Shown here piece after piece: positions 1-11,508 of a stretch of DNA of 64,000 nucleotides; the first letter of the stretch is position 1, and each line of letters starts with the position of its first letter. Source of the stretch: Macrolepiota albuminosa (lineage: Eukaryota; Basidiomycota; Agaricomycetes; Agaricales; Agaricaceae); assembly GCA_027475525.1 (NCBI GenBank), contig JAMWFC010000109.1:186001-250000 (forward strand), given 5' to 3'. The position numbers were made by a program, and so were the translations under genes. The notes below the pieces were generated by a model. That model searched no databases, was not told where the DNA came from, and was given only the letters and a program-made list of their open reading frames with translations.

Positions 1-717
1 AGAAGTTCGAATGAACGCCAAGGCAATGCCCAAAAGCATTAAAACACACGGAAGGAAAAGACACTCACCGGTTTGATCGACTTCGACCCCCTGAGCACGA
101 AAGAGCTCGAGAAGAATGGAATCAGTCAAAGTGATCACATGGTCCGTGGTCTCGGCATCCCGCGTAAGAAGACTTTCTGGAGACCCCTGCCCATTGTGAT
201 TTTCAGAAGGGATACGAGGCGCTGCAGGGGTCTCTGGAGGTGGAACAGGGCAAGCATGTCTTGGTGCAGGACCAGGTGTGCACAAATCACCAGTGTCCGC
301 AAAAACCGGAACAGAATTGCGCATATATTCGTCTGCCACGCTTGGGAATATATCCCGAAGAATGTCAGCACGTGAGTTCTGAGATCTACAAGACTTGGAT
401 CGCTTTGAAGGAGGGTGGGAAGGAGAAGTGGAGACCTGTACCGCGAGGCCTGGGCAAGGCGTCAGGGAGCGTTCCCTCTGAAGACCTAAAGCAACGTCTG
501 GAGTCCCATCATTTGTCCCATCATTCAAAATATTACTTGTCGATTCCTCTCTGATTTCCAGGCCGCCGATTGGGTCCTCCCTGATATCAACGCTATTGCC
601 CAACAGAGCGACAGGGAGTGTGGCACTGGCCAAAATCACCAAAGATGGACGCAAAGTGCGAGAAGTACCTGGAGGAACAGACCTGCCAGCGCGCGTCTGA
701 GCCCCCTGACTAGTCAT
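1..717 (-). CDS. Unrecognised gene, 5' exon, runs off left edge
   Basis: An open reading frame begins at an ATG at 715-717 and stays open for 216 codons to a splice donor (GTGAGT) whose first base is 68. The exon is therefore 69-717 and ends in phase 1. The intron runs past base 1, so the rest of the gene lies outside the window. The protein start is rich in Ser, Pro and Thr, with a basic patch (PPSKRSKS) near residue 105 that could be a nuclear signal. No catalytic motif, signal peptide or membrane segment is visible. CT-rich sequence just upstream (720-800 on the minus strand) fits a fungal promoter. I do not recognise the family. The frame never closes inside the window, so a scan for complete reading frames would miss it. 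Confidence 0.6.
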   Translation of the reverse strand, partial: MTSQGAQTRAGRSVPPGTSRTLRPSLVILASATLPVALLGNSVDIREDPIGGLEIREESTSNILNDGTNDGTPDVALGLQRERSLTPCPGLAVQVSTSPSHPPSKRSKSCRSQNSRADILRDIFPSVADEYMRNSVPVFADTGDLCTPGPAPRHACPVPPPETPAAPRIPSENHNGQGSPESLLTRDAETTDHVITLTDSILLELFRAQGVEVDQTGECLFLPCVLMLLGIALAFIRTS

Positions 718-914
718 GATACGCGAGTAACAAAGGGGCACCAGTAAAAGCGAGAAAGAGAATGAAGAGGGGAAGGAATGATGAGATACAGCTACGAAAA
801 CAAGGAACAGCTACAAAAATTCAAAGTTTGTATAGTAACTTGTGAGGACAATGCAAAATTGCAACAATATCTCGATGAAACTGCTACCTAAGGATAGGGT
901 ACGAGAAAAACAGA

Positions 915-2950
915 TGATGGTTCGAATCTGCAAGCTGAAAGTCACACCCAAGTCACACGTCAAAATATGCCCCTCCGGCATGCGGTTCCCACATTTGTAA
1001 GGGCGCTATATCTGCTTTTAAACTAGCTTTTCTCCTTGCTCACTGCCTAGCTTGCCCTTGCTGATTCATCAGGCCTTGCTCATTGCTTGGTGTAGCTTGT
1101 AGTAAGTAAGTAGCATAATATATAGCTAATGTTCCTCTTATAAGAACTTAGTAATAGAAGGATAGAGTGCTAGACATTAGCAATTTAAATGAGACAATAT
1201 AGAATACCAACCCATAATTGTGAGGCATTATGATATCTAGAACACTAGCAAAGTCTGGCAACATATAATCTCAGAAAGACTAAGTTGAGGTAAGTAAAGA
1301 ATGACATTGGCAACTTCAAGAATATACTAAAAAAATCTGATTTGTGAGGGTGATCAAGTGCAATTTGATTAATTGTGGCTACTAATAAAAAGTTGAGTAT
1401 TTATACAAAAACTAAAGCCTCTTTTGGCAGTACTGTAAGGTGCATAACATATAAATCCCATGTGTTCACACATTGAAATAAAGCCTAAAAGAGAAGATAA
1501 AAAAACACTAAAGTCACTGTTGCCAAGAGGCTATGCAATGCTAAAGAGTAGTGAACTGGTAAGAATGTAAGTATATACTACAGATTAAATGATTGAATAC
1601 TAACTAAGTTTGTAATCTTGCTATTTAGTCAATTCTGAGTTTATCAATGCTACTCAAAAGTTACATTGAATTGAGCTTGATATTATTTTGGTTTTTTTTA
1701 TTAATAAAAAAGTATAGAAATATTAGGTACTGTTAACTTGGAGTCTCACCTTAAGAATAAAACCTACTACTTGAGTTAGCAAGAGTGACAATAGCTGTTG
1801 AAATGTAATTCCAAAATATTCTGAGGAGTTCAGCCAAAAAAAAAATAAATTAAGCAGAGTGAAAACAATAGAGGACTTGTATTTTGCACTATTTTCAGAG
1901 GTTTTAAAGTGCACTGGGCTACCATAGGAACATCTTAGAGTTTGAATTCTCTACTCTTAGGTCTTTTATTGTCTTATGTAGTAGTATTTAGAGCTTGTAT
2001 ATGTGTGATAAAACTAGAAGGTGGAGGAAATAAAGTGTACTGCTGCAATAGAGTTCAGATTACATTTTGAGAGCAGAGCAGAGGCTTAAACAAAGAACTT
2101 AGCCAAGTTGTCTGTGAAAGGGTTCAAATAGAGAAGTTAGTGATCTATCAGCTGATATCTTGAGGTTGTTAGGATATCACAGATATCACATCTGTGACAC
2201 TGTAGGTGCACTTTGGCCACCCTCTTTCTATCACTTCTGCTTTGTCTAGCATCCCAATGTTATGACTTTATATATATATATCCTACAATACAGACTACAC
2301 CATCAGTCAATCATAATACAGACTGAGAGTGAGCTTAAATAAATAAATACTTATGTCATACATAAATGACTGTATTCTAGACTATAGACTGACTAGTCTG
2401 TGATTATTAAGGTGTCAAGGAATGGATTCTAACAGAAGTAGCAGTAGTGGAGTTGGAAAAGTCAAGGAAACACAATGAATACATGGAAGGTGGAGAAAAA
2501 AAAGGACGATAATAAGAAGCATTTATAAAGATTTATTTAAAGAATGAGGGTTATTTAACTATATTTTACAAACATTTTGTAGAAGAAATTTTAAGCATTA
2601 GCTTTTAGTTTTATCTTTGATTTCTAATGTTTTAGTAGGATTACTCACAAGTTCTCCATAGAATAGGTTTATAAAATACTGCCACTTTTTAATTTTCTGA
2701 AAGACATCACAAAGACCTTACTAGTAGTACATAGCCTACTTACGCTTATAAAACTGTAGAATTTAGCTAGGTGGAAAAGTAGAAAAGAAGAATAATAATA
2801 AGATAAACTCCTTAGATACGAACATCAACTGATTCTATCCTAGTATTTGTAACGTAAAGAATACAAATGTACCACTATAATTCGTAATAGTGGCTTGACT
2901 TGAATACGTTGCTTAGTCCTCATATCATTACATTTTTATTCTCGTTGGGG
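915..2950. other. AT-rich, CpG-poor relic sequence, no gene
   Basis: This stretch has poly-A/T runs, almost no CG dinucleotides and no reading frame that looks coding. Bases about 950-1,005 resemble 57,135-57,185, which marks it as dispersed repeat sequence. It separates the left-edge gene from the acyltransferase gene. Confidence 0.5.
2167..2417. repeat. Possible solo LTR, TG...CA type
   Basis: The segment starts TGTTAGG, has a perfect 8-bp inverted repeat near its start (2177-2184 with 2190-2197), a TATA run about 100 bp in, and ends TGTCA. Similar TATA-run sequence lies at 26,380-26,560. No convincing target-site duplication was found, so this is tentative. Confidence 0.3.
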
Positions 2951-3105
2951 TTTTTACCGAATGCTTGAATCATTCACATAGTGCAAGCACCATAGCAAAA
3001 GATCTCAGGCCTGGAATAGCCCATCGAATCATGTACTCGTCACGGGGTATACATAATACAAATCAAAGAAAACAAAGAAACCAACTACATTTGGTTTTGT
3101 GCCTC

Positions 3106-5262
3106 TCACTTTAACATAGCAGCTTCAGCATTCTTCGCCTTGGTCTTCATATAGATCTCCAACGCAGAGCACGCTTGTTGGCGTGCCTTTAGAAGCGGTC
3201 TGACCAGCTTTCTCGTGGGTACATTTTTTGTCGAAAACACCTGTCCGGTACCTCTTGCAGGATTGTCAACCTCATTCTCTTGTTTCTTTTTGATGAAGGG
3301 GTTCTGAGGAGGTGGTGGTGGGCGACAGTATTTTTCCAAGTCTTTAGAGCTGGCTGGACACTGTGGAATCAAACCGAGACAAAGTTTGTGTAGAGTTATT
3401 AATATTTTCAGCCTACATTGGGTATTGTTATTGGGAAATGAATACACAAAACCTGTCGAGGCAGGCAGAACTCACCTCTTGTAGTTCCCTGCCAGGAAAG
3501 AAAGGCTGAGATAAATACGGATTGACTGTGAAGACTCACGAACCGTAAACCAGCGCATTATGCCATCGTGTGAGCAGATGAATGCTACTATAAGCAACGA
3601 CCAGCGTCGTCATTATCCGTTTCAAGTTCCCTAGTAGTCCCTCTTTCGCACTCTTCTGTGCCACGAACTTCCATACCGGTTCCAAACCCACATAATTCCT
3701 TAAGACTCCAAGCACCGCACCCAGCCCAACTCCAAGCCCAACTCCTCCTAAGATTGCTTTAAATTGCGCCTCCCCCTCAACCTCACCTTCGTCCACAAGT
3801 AATTTGGCAGCGAGCTTCCCAAGGATATAGGCCGGGACGTGAAGTAACATGGGCGGGAGGAAAAGAACAAAACTGAGAAATGCGGGCGGTATGTGTAGAG
3901 CGGTGCGTAGGAGGCGCACCAAAGGGGGGCAGGGGTTGATAGGAAGAAGGGAAGTAAGAGAGGAGTGGGAAATACCAGTGTAGTGTAGTAGCGAATAGTA
4001 CGTAGTAAGAGCCGTCTTTGCAGCGTGCAGACTAGCTGGCGATGACGGGGAAGTAGTAAAGATGTCTACAAGACTATTAAGAAACATTAGCTGGTGACAA
4101 TCATGATAACTATGCAACAAACCTCTGAGACACTGATAACCAGTCTTTGAGGGGAATGTTTGCAGGATCCTCATAGATAATGTCTCGAGCCATTTGTGCC
4201 GCATAGAGAGTATCCCTGGAAACGGATTATTATTGAGGCTCATTCATATGAAAAAGGGATAAACGCACCAATCTGGTGCATTGATGGTCATAGCCCGCAT
4301 TTGCCTCTCAATATTGGCTGTAACCTGCTTTACAACCGTTTTGGTCGCAGCCTCAACGTCGGCACCTTTTTCAAATATCGTCTGCATATATGTCTCGACC
4401 ATGATAGGGTCGCCATATCTGGTTTTGTTGTATAGGATCTGCAGGTTGCTTATACGATTCAAGACTAACCTTACATACACCTGATTCGTAGTTAGTGCTC
4501 AAGGAAAGATCGTATTGGAGGAGTGCACACCCGACTCAGATAGCGTGCTTTGTCCGTATATACAATCCCCACCGGCACAATAGTTAGCTCCTTGGATTTC
4601 GCATGCTGTTCGCGCGTCCACTTCACGTAGTCAACTGCAGCCCAGGCCGTGCCAGACAGTACTTGCATAATACTGGGTTGTGTGTAACTTGTACCTTCTG
4701 GAAACACGCCGATAACATCTCCACGTTCAAGAGCCATAGATGACTCGCGGAACAGGCTAGTCTGCGGCGAGACTCCGTTCCCGTTCCCGTTATTGGGATT
4801 GCGCTTGACAGGTATAGCACCCGAGGACATCATAATGGCACGCGCCAAAGGATCATGAAACATTGATGACTTAGCCCAGAAGGAGAGGTGACGCCGGTAA
4901 GGTATGGTTACGGCTATGTTGATACCTGGTTGTAAAATGACAATGACAATACAATGGGTGAGAAGTCCCACCCAGTGTAGCGATATCAATGATCTCATTA
5001 TGATGCGTTGAGGCTCTGTCATTTGTTTAATTCAGATTGCATCCTATCTGTAGAAGACAAACGATAATCGAACGAAATTTGAAAAATGACCGAAAGACAT
5101 CGGACTGGGCTTCCGAACAACAATATAATGAGGTACATACATAATAAGAGGCTTGTCTCTGGTCATATTTTCATGCCCTTCGACATAGACTTCAGAATAA
5201 AACCCTCCAACAGACCAATCAGATATTTTGCGGAGAATACGATAAACAATCTTGAGCTCCAT
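3106..5262 (-). CDS. PlsC-family glycerol-3-phosphate / lysophosphatidate acyltransferase, multi-exon
   Basis: This membrane enzyme should transfer a fatty acyl group to glycerol-3-phosphate, dihydroxyacetone phosphate or a lysophospholipid early in glycerolipid synthesis, probably at the ER. Spliced exons give the family motifs in order: the catalytic H-x4-D block (THHNEIID, exon about 4972-5015), then the FPEGTS substrate block near 4,700, then YVRYGDPI near 4,420. Hydrophobic C-terminal segments are at about 3,870-3,980 and 3,690-3,740. The start is the ATG at 5262; an upstream in-frame TTG at 5274 is not needed. Introns are mostly 45-55 nt (first one 5016-5140), and a 13-nt exon at 3476-3488 is predicted before the last exon. 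The total is roughly 550 residues, shorter than the yeast Gpt2/Sct1 proteins it resembles in layout. The acyltransferase family is clear; the exact substrate is not. Confidence 0.75.
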
Positions 5263-6556
5263 GACGAGACTCAAACACTGGATACAGAATAATCGTCACT
5301 TGATGTCAGCCCAGCCGAGGAAGAGGGATCCGCCTAGTGCGAGAAATTAAGAGACAAGGAGGGACGCGTCCAAGGGAAGTGCAACATTACGTAATCGTGT
5401 CAACTGCGCACGACTCAGCAATCAGGTCTTCTGCTGGCTCTTACGGCGCTGTATGCTCTCCCAAGACACAATCCCATGGAAGGATATGATGATTTGAAAA
5501 AGAAGCTTTATGAAACAGCAATCACAGAAAATTCGAAGACCGTGAACGTGGTACCCATTGCCAATTGCAAGTACTTCAACAGTAGTTCGCCATGCTTTCT
5601 CGTCAACAGATCTATGAGAACCAGATGTGATTCGAGAGGAGCCTGAGCAAAGGACTCCCACTGTAAATGAAAAGTCTTTCATCTCGGCTCATTCCAGCTC
5701 AAACCGGTGATTAGTGGGAGCAAGTAGAAACGACGGCAGAAATCATTTCTATAGATGAAATGATCTCCCAGGTAGTGGTATTTCCATAGTCAAACTTGTT
5801 TGACATATTCAAGAATTCGAAGTGTTCGGAAATGATATAGGAGGCTGCCGAATCTCACCAGCAGCAGTGGCCAAAGTCACCAGACAACTTCAGGCCTGGG
5901 AGCGATCTTCTGGGACCTTCTGGATTCTTCTATCCTTCACTTCTATTCTTCCCACATCTGGGAACTGAAGCTCCTTCCGATCTTCATATAATCTCGACTG
6001 AGTCAGTCATCTTTTAGCGTCGAGTGGCGGAGGCGAAGTAATCTCCACACTCTATTTGGTCATCTATCTATTCTAATCAAGTTTCTAGGAAAGGGAAATG
6101 CCGTTATCTATCTTCTTTCATGAAGTCAAAACAGTTACTTGTCGAGACTGGAAATTGGAATTCACCAATTGGTCCCACTCAAAACTTGTGAAATAGTAGC
6201 CAAGCAGTCAGATGCTCATGTCAAACATCGGACCTATTACATCCATATGTTCTACCGATCCGCAACTTCCGATGTTGCCCCTTTCCGCGCCACTGGTCCA
6301 TGACACGCTCCTCCTATTGGAAAATGTGCCAACATGGCCGAATTGTCGAGAACTGAATTTTCATAAAAAGAACATGATAGTCATTAGGATGAAGTAAGTA
6401 TACAGTGAGGAGACTGTCCCAATCAAGAGTTACATTATCTGTTAGCATCCAGGGCCCGCTTACAGGATAATGTAAGGCCAAAAAAATACATTTAGTGGAC
6501 GATACAGAGGATAAAAGGTCATTGTATTTAAACATGAAGACCCGGAACAGATTAGT
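5263..6556. other. Intergenic region between two minus-strand genes
   Basis: It holds the promoter of the acyltransferase gene (5,263-5,450) and the 3' flank of the RING gene. CpG content is normal, unlike the repeat areas. Several short frames occur, but none shows a domain or a splice-consistent extension. Confidence 0.4.
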
Positions 6557-9153
6557 TCAGCGAGAATATTCGTGATAATAGCGCAAGAACGACTGCGAAG
6601 GCGTTATCGGTGTGGGCGCTGAGATACGGGGTTCTTGGGACGGAGTAAGATCCGTCAAGCCCAAAGCGTTCGTGGATTCCCATCGCGAAGATGTTGGATC
6701 GTCATGGGTAGATGCTGTGGATGGGCGCGAAGTACGTTGGCGTAATGTTCGCGAGGAGCGGTCAGACACCGGACCTGAGATAGACTGGCTATGAGAATGC
6801 GATTGCATGTTCGGGCTGGACCGGATGGACGCCAGATCCGCTGTCGCGCGGTTCCAGGTCTGTGAGGCATCTAAAGGAGTACCATGATGTTGACTGCGAT
6901 CATTATCAAGATCATCGTGAAAAGAAGGGGTGGTCCTGGAGATATTCCAATATCTATCAGCACCTCGTGGAGGTACGAACGAGGGCAATCCGCCCTCAAG
7001 CGAAGACAGAGACTCAGTCCTAGGAAGTTGCCGAGGTACAACACGTGGAGTCCTGTTTTGAGAATCGCTACGATAATTTCCAACGTCGCTGTCTTCAAGG
7101 CCATTCTGTGAAGGAGAGAAGGGTTGTACTTCTGAGAGTAACGACGACCGCTGAGACGCTGTTCCTGCATGCGACGAATGGGTAAGATCATCAAATAAGC
7201 GGAGCTCCAGGTCGCTGACGCTCCGGATTTGGTGAGCAGGTCTGAATGGCCTGTGAAAGACCCGATTTGGGTCACTGGCGCTCACAGTCCCCCAAGACTC
7301 CATTGAGCGCGTGCTCGCAGGGGAACCATCGACTCCGAGCAAGGGAGAGGAGCGCTGACGTAAATGCGCGACTGAGGTGTTTGAGGCTGGAATCTGGCTC
7401 GCTGAGTCCCAGGGAATCTCGACACTTGACAGATTACTCCTTGAAACTCTTAACAGGCTTGATGTACGAGACGACCGTGATGATCCTGCGTCTGAGGGTA
7501 TTGCTGGGGTCACGCTGAAAGCGGGAGATGTTGAAGGCGGAGGTAGAGACAATTCCGCAATGTTGGAGGCTGATACGAATGGTGACGCTGATGCAAATGG
7601 TGACGGTGGCAGTGAGGATGAGTCGGATGTTGTATCTACTGGTGGGGATGTTGACGGTGTTGGCAGCGTCGACCAGTTAGATGGCACCGACCGTTGTTCG
7701 TCGCGGGTAGGTGGAGACGAGCTAGATCGTAATGTCGACCGTCTGGGTGAGGATACGCGAGGAGCAGGATCATGTGGCCTGTATGAAGGGGAGCTGGTTG
7801 GAGTCGCGTAGAAATCTTGCAGCCCAAGTGGTCTGCGCGCTGGCTGGCTCGTAGTTAGAATATTCAGAGATGGGAATACTGATTCTGTTCGTCTTTCCTG
7901 GCGATTCCGATGGTTCAATTGATATCCTTCCTCAAAACCTGCAGCATATTCGGCGAAATAGTTGGTCGCCAATGCGAATGGATCAACTTGGACAGCTGAC
8001 TGCTCATAGATACTCGCCTGAGTAGAATCAGAACATTCTGCGCGCAGAGTTCCTGGTATAAATCGCTGGCTGGGAGAGGCACCGGGTATAATTGCATTGT
8101 TATGGCCGCCCGAGTGTTCGTTCAGGGTCGGAATAGGGTTAGATGGGATTGACAATTGGGTGGTGCTTGAGGGCCACGGTGCTGCTGCTGCTAGACCCCA
8201 CACATCGGAATTGGCAGGCTCGCCACTGAGATGAGCCGTGCTTTGTCTTCTATAATCTGATGAGTTCTGCGACAAAATCTCATTCGGCGAATTGTAATTC
8301 TGTTGGAGGTTCGCCAGAAATGGTAGAGACTCTAGAGGGACAGGCTCTGGAGGGGTTGGAAGGGGGTTGTGGTTGAAAGTAATCGTTGTGGCAGCTCTGT
8401 GACGTTCTTCAAGTTTCCGGACCTGTTTTAAGCATAAGCAAACGCAAGGTAATTGGATACCGGGTAGTTTACCTTCCTGTTCACTGTAGTTAGCAGAAGC
8501 CTCACAAGGATCATTATGGAACGCACTTTTGTAACTTCCTAATCTGAGACAACAACTCTTTTTCAATAGTAGATGCACTCTCTTTCTCATCCGATTTTTC
8601 AACTTGAAGGCGGTGCATGTCACGCTCTAAACGTCGTATTGAACGTAGATTTGCACTCTTTTCTGACTTGAGTAAGAGATACTCCTTGAGAACGTCATGT
8701 GCTTTTTGCAGCAATGTGTGCTATGGTCAAATTATGACCAAGTGGTACAAGAATGGAAAAGACGCCACGCACTGTGTTCCCAGATCTTAACCAAACATCT
8801 ACTTCCAAGGTCGTACTGTCGTGCCCTTCTGTATCCAACGAATCTACAAGCTTCGTGAGGAGTTCAATGGCTGTTCCATTCTCGAGCCCATCCACCTCTG
8901 GTATCTCCATATCTCCGGTTATCAACTTCTTTGAACGCTCAGGATTAAACGGCTTGCGACATAAAGGGCACAGACTCGGATTAATTTCAAAGAGACAACT
9001 AGCATCGTTCAGTGAAGATAGGCAAGAAAAGGGATCAACACACCTCCTGCAAAAAATGTGGCCACATGGAATGGCAAAGGGCGGTTTGTCATTGTAAGTG
9101 AGAGATTCCAAGCAGATATCACAGCAGCTTGACGGGTGGATGATGAGGGGCAT
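6557..9153 (-). CDS. RING finger / coiled-coil / Ser-Pro-rich protein, putative E3 ubiquitin ligase (RING-A)
   Basis: The start is the ATG at 9153. A C3HC4-type RING opens the protein (CDIC, CGHIFC, then CPLC). A 43-nt intron interrupts the RING; its removal gives CRSCL in place of a broken spacing. Next come about 60 variable residues, a second intron, then a Lys/Glu/Leu-rich coiled coil (about 8,530-8,690). After a region with two short introns (8423-8526) follows a long exon of about 600 codons, rich in Ser, Pro and Thr with no known domain, ending at 6557. RING proteins recruit E2 enzymes to ubiquitinate targets; the coil may dimerise and the tail may be phosphorylated (both inferred). 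A similar gene of the same layout lies at 11,509-13,768 on the same strand, with a SNARE gene on the opposite strand between them. Confidence 0.75.
8423..8526 (-). other. Two back-to-back 50-nt introns with candidate 4-nt micro-exon (8473-8476)
   Basis: Donor GTGCGT at 8526, acceptor CAG ending 8477, four bases GAAG, donor GTAAAC at 8472, acceptor CAG ending 8423. With this splicing the coiled coil continues in frame. A simpler alternative also keeps frame: one 43-nt intron ending at an upstream CTACAG, with the second segment read as coding. That would insert a Cys/Pro-containing stretch unlike a coiled coil. Confidence 0.45.
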
Positions 9154-9561
9154 AGAAGCCCGAGCTGAGGAATTAAATAGTTACAACCCGAACCTGCTTC
9201 CACACCCTTCCGATGGGACGATAAGAAAATTGACTGACGACAGCCTGCGCCTTACTGAAGGCTATTCGGCCAGAAGAATGCGGCATTTCAAGAACAGAGC
9301 TGCCTAATACGGAACAACTCCGATAGATGTTGTGCAACTCCATCTCGATCGATATCCAGCACCGCCCTCAGAAGTAAGTCGTCTTCAAACTGAAGCCCAT
9401 GTACAACTAAAGCTACAAACTGATTTATATCGAACTAGAAAATGAATACGTTGGTAGTAGTATATTTGAAGTTCGATCAATACTGTCTGTATCCGTGAGA
9501 AACGAATCCTACGTCAGCCATCGTGCATGTGTCCTTCAATTCAAACCACGACGAAGCACAG
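9154..9561. promoter_or_regulatory. Divergent promoter region, RING-A and R-SNARE genes
   Basis: These 408 bp separate the start codons of the minus-strand RING gene (9153) and the plus-strand SNARE gene (9562), so both promoters must lie here or overlap. No clear TATA box or named binding site was identified. Confidence 0.5.
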
Positions 9562-10520
9562 ATGTCTTTGGTAAGGCATCTATATCTTAAGTTGATGTTT
9601 CTATTGATTTCATAAGATACATGCATTGGTGTCTAGAGGACCAACTATTTTGGCCGAGCATCAAGCTGGGAAACGAGATTTTTCACATGGTCTTTTAGTT
9701 CTCGTTAAATAATGCATCATGAAGCTAAAGACGTTCACAGCAACGGAAACCATTCTATCTAAGATTCCTCCTAATGATAGGTTCGTATCATTGGCAATTG
9801 AACTGCGGATACTTACCTGGTTGGGCAGCAAACTCACCTATGTTTGGGAGCAATACCTCTTTCATTATGTTTCTGAAGGCGGATACACATACCTAGTTAT
9901 GGCGGATGATGCTGCTGGACGGTAAGTGTATGAGTTTCATGACGTTTCATCTCCTGAGCTATCGTCGTAGGAGAATGCCTTTTGCTTTCCTGGCTGATCT
10001 TCAGCGAAAGGTCCGTCCTTCTCATCTTTCTTGGGCCAATCCAACGTTACTTTGACAGTTTACGGCTGCTCCTTCTTCCTCTTCTTCCGACGAAGTCCCT
10101 GCATATGGTCTCCAAGGCAGTTTTGGTCCCACTATCTCAGCCTTGTTGCACCAATATAACACTTCTCCCCCTGTGGACGAGCTGACACGTGCCCGGTCTG
10201 AATTAGATCAAGTAAAGGACATCATGGTGCAGAACGTGGAACAGATCCTTAGTCGAGGTGAACGAATCGAGCTTCTCGTTGATAAGACGGACGTAATGGC
10301 AGGTCAAGCGACTGCGTTCAGGAGGGGCGCTAGGACCATACGAAGGCAGATGTGGTGGCGGAATCAAAAGATGTTAGCGCTCTCCGTCGTTGTAGGGCTG
10401 GTAAGTCAATGCATACCTTCATTTTTGGAACGGTCATTGAAACTCTTGGAGATCGTGTTATGGATCATTGCTGCTCAATTCTGCGGTGCAGGATTAAATC
10501 GATGTGGCTCTACGTCGTAA
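9562..10520 (+). CDS. VAMP7-type longin R-SNARE (synaptobrevin family)
   Basis: This is a tail-anchored vesicle SNARE that would drive membrane fusion in the endosome/vacuole pathway. Predicted exons begin with ATG TCT TTG at 9562, followed at once by an intron. The longin domain contains ALVSRG, ETILSKIPPND, KLTYVWEQYLFHY and MPFAFLADLQ. A Ser-rich linker is followed by a complete R-SNARE motif from DELTRARSEL onward, with the zero-layer arginine in ILSRGERIELL. The C-terminus is one membrane anchor ending in AQFCGAGLNRC. The last intron (about 10,400-10,450) was placed because its removal gives an unbroken anchor. Introns are 45-55 nt. Length is about 230 residues, normal for the family. 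The small first exon and the second intron (donor GTCTTT) are the least certain parts. Confidence 0.85.
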
Positions 10521-11508
10521 ATTACATTAAATGTTCCCCTCTCCCTTCAACTCCAAGACGCTGGCCGCGCATATCTCTCATATAGTTATTCTACATATTG
10601 AGGATTACTCCGTTTCTTGTTCATTCTTGTGCCGCTAGTTGCTCTGCTTGTATCGTCCTAGTCTTAGAGCATGCTTGAAGAGACTTGCTTGATTTTTAAC
10701 TTTTCCGGCTAAATCTTCGATTCTTCAGCGTTGAATGTACATCAGCCCGCAAGAATTCCAGACTCTTGAATCCAGGTGACTTGTCTTCGAATGTTCATGC
10801 TTCACAAGACCTGTAGGCCACGCATCCTTCAATCGCCCGATTCTCGGATCGAATCGAGGCGTTTCTTGAGTTCTCCTTTCCCGTGTTTGACAATTCAAGT
10901 CCCTGGATATAAAATGTTAAGATCTGAATATGCAATGCTAACTAAATACATGGGATAGTCATTGTTACAGCTTCAGGAGTTCACAACGTTCCGATGATGT
11001 TAGAATACAATGATAGAAGCATTACTGAGTTAAAGCTTCTGGTCCGAGAGGGGATGGCTAGGGTAGAATCATGCACGGCGGTTTACCGAAGCGAGGGAAA
11101 ACGAGGGGTTCGTACGGTGGCAATGGAAGATGCTGGAATGAAAGGAGCTAGAGCGGTGAAGTGGAATGGCGCCACTCTCCTCTCGAGGAATCTCGATAGT
11201 CCTGAAGATACAGTCTGAGCGAGAAACAATCAAGGGAGAAACACTCATAGGTACAAAGGAAAAGTGGACATGAAGACATCAAGTAATCGTGGAGAAAAGA
11301 AAAGATCAAGCCCGAGGGATAGAGAGAATGCGCACTGGTATATACTTACTCCGATGACTGCTTACATCTGCATAGCGGCCGCGTGCAGAGGTATATGGAG
11401 GATGATCGTACGACGAAGTTTGGCGAGGCAAAGAACAGAGCGGTCATTTGCAACAGCGCCGGAAGAGTCGGAAGGCCACTTGTTCTTACAAGAGCCCTCG
11501 CCTGGATA
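10521..11508. other. Convergent 3' intergenic region
   Basis: It lies between the stop codons of the R-SNARE gene (+) and RING-B (-). Short frames are present but none has a domain or coding-like splice structure. It presumably holds both 3' UTRs. Confidence 0.4.

Noticed and set aside
919..929. GGTTCGAATCT, a perfect-looking tRNA B box
   Set aside because: No cloverleaf can be drawn around it and no A box lies at the right distance.
5422..5682. Minus-strand 86-codon frame upstream of the acyltransferase
   Set aside because: No motif, no link in frame to the acyltransferase start, and an in-frame ATG at 5262 already gives a complete N-terminus.
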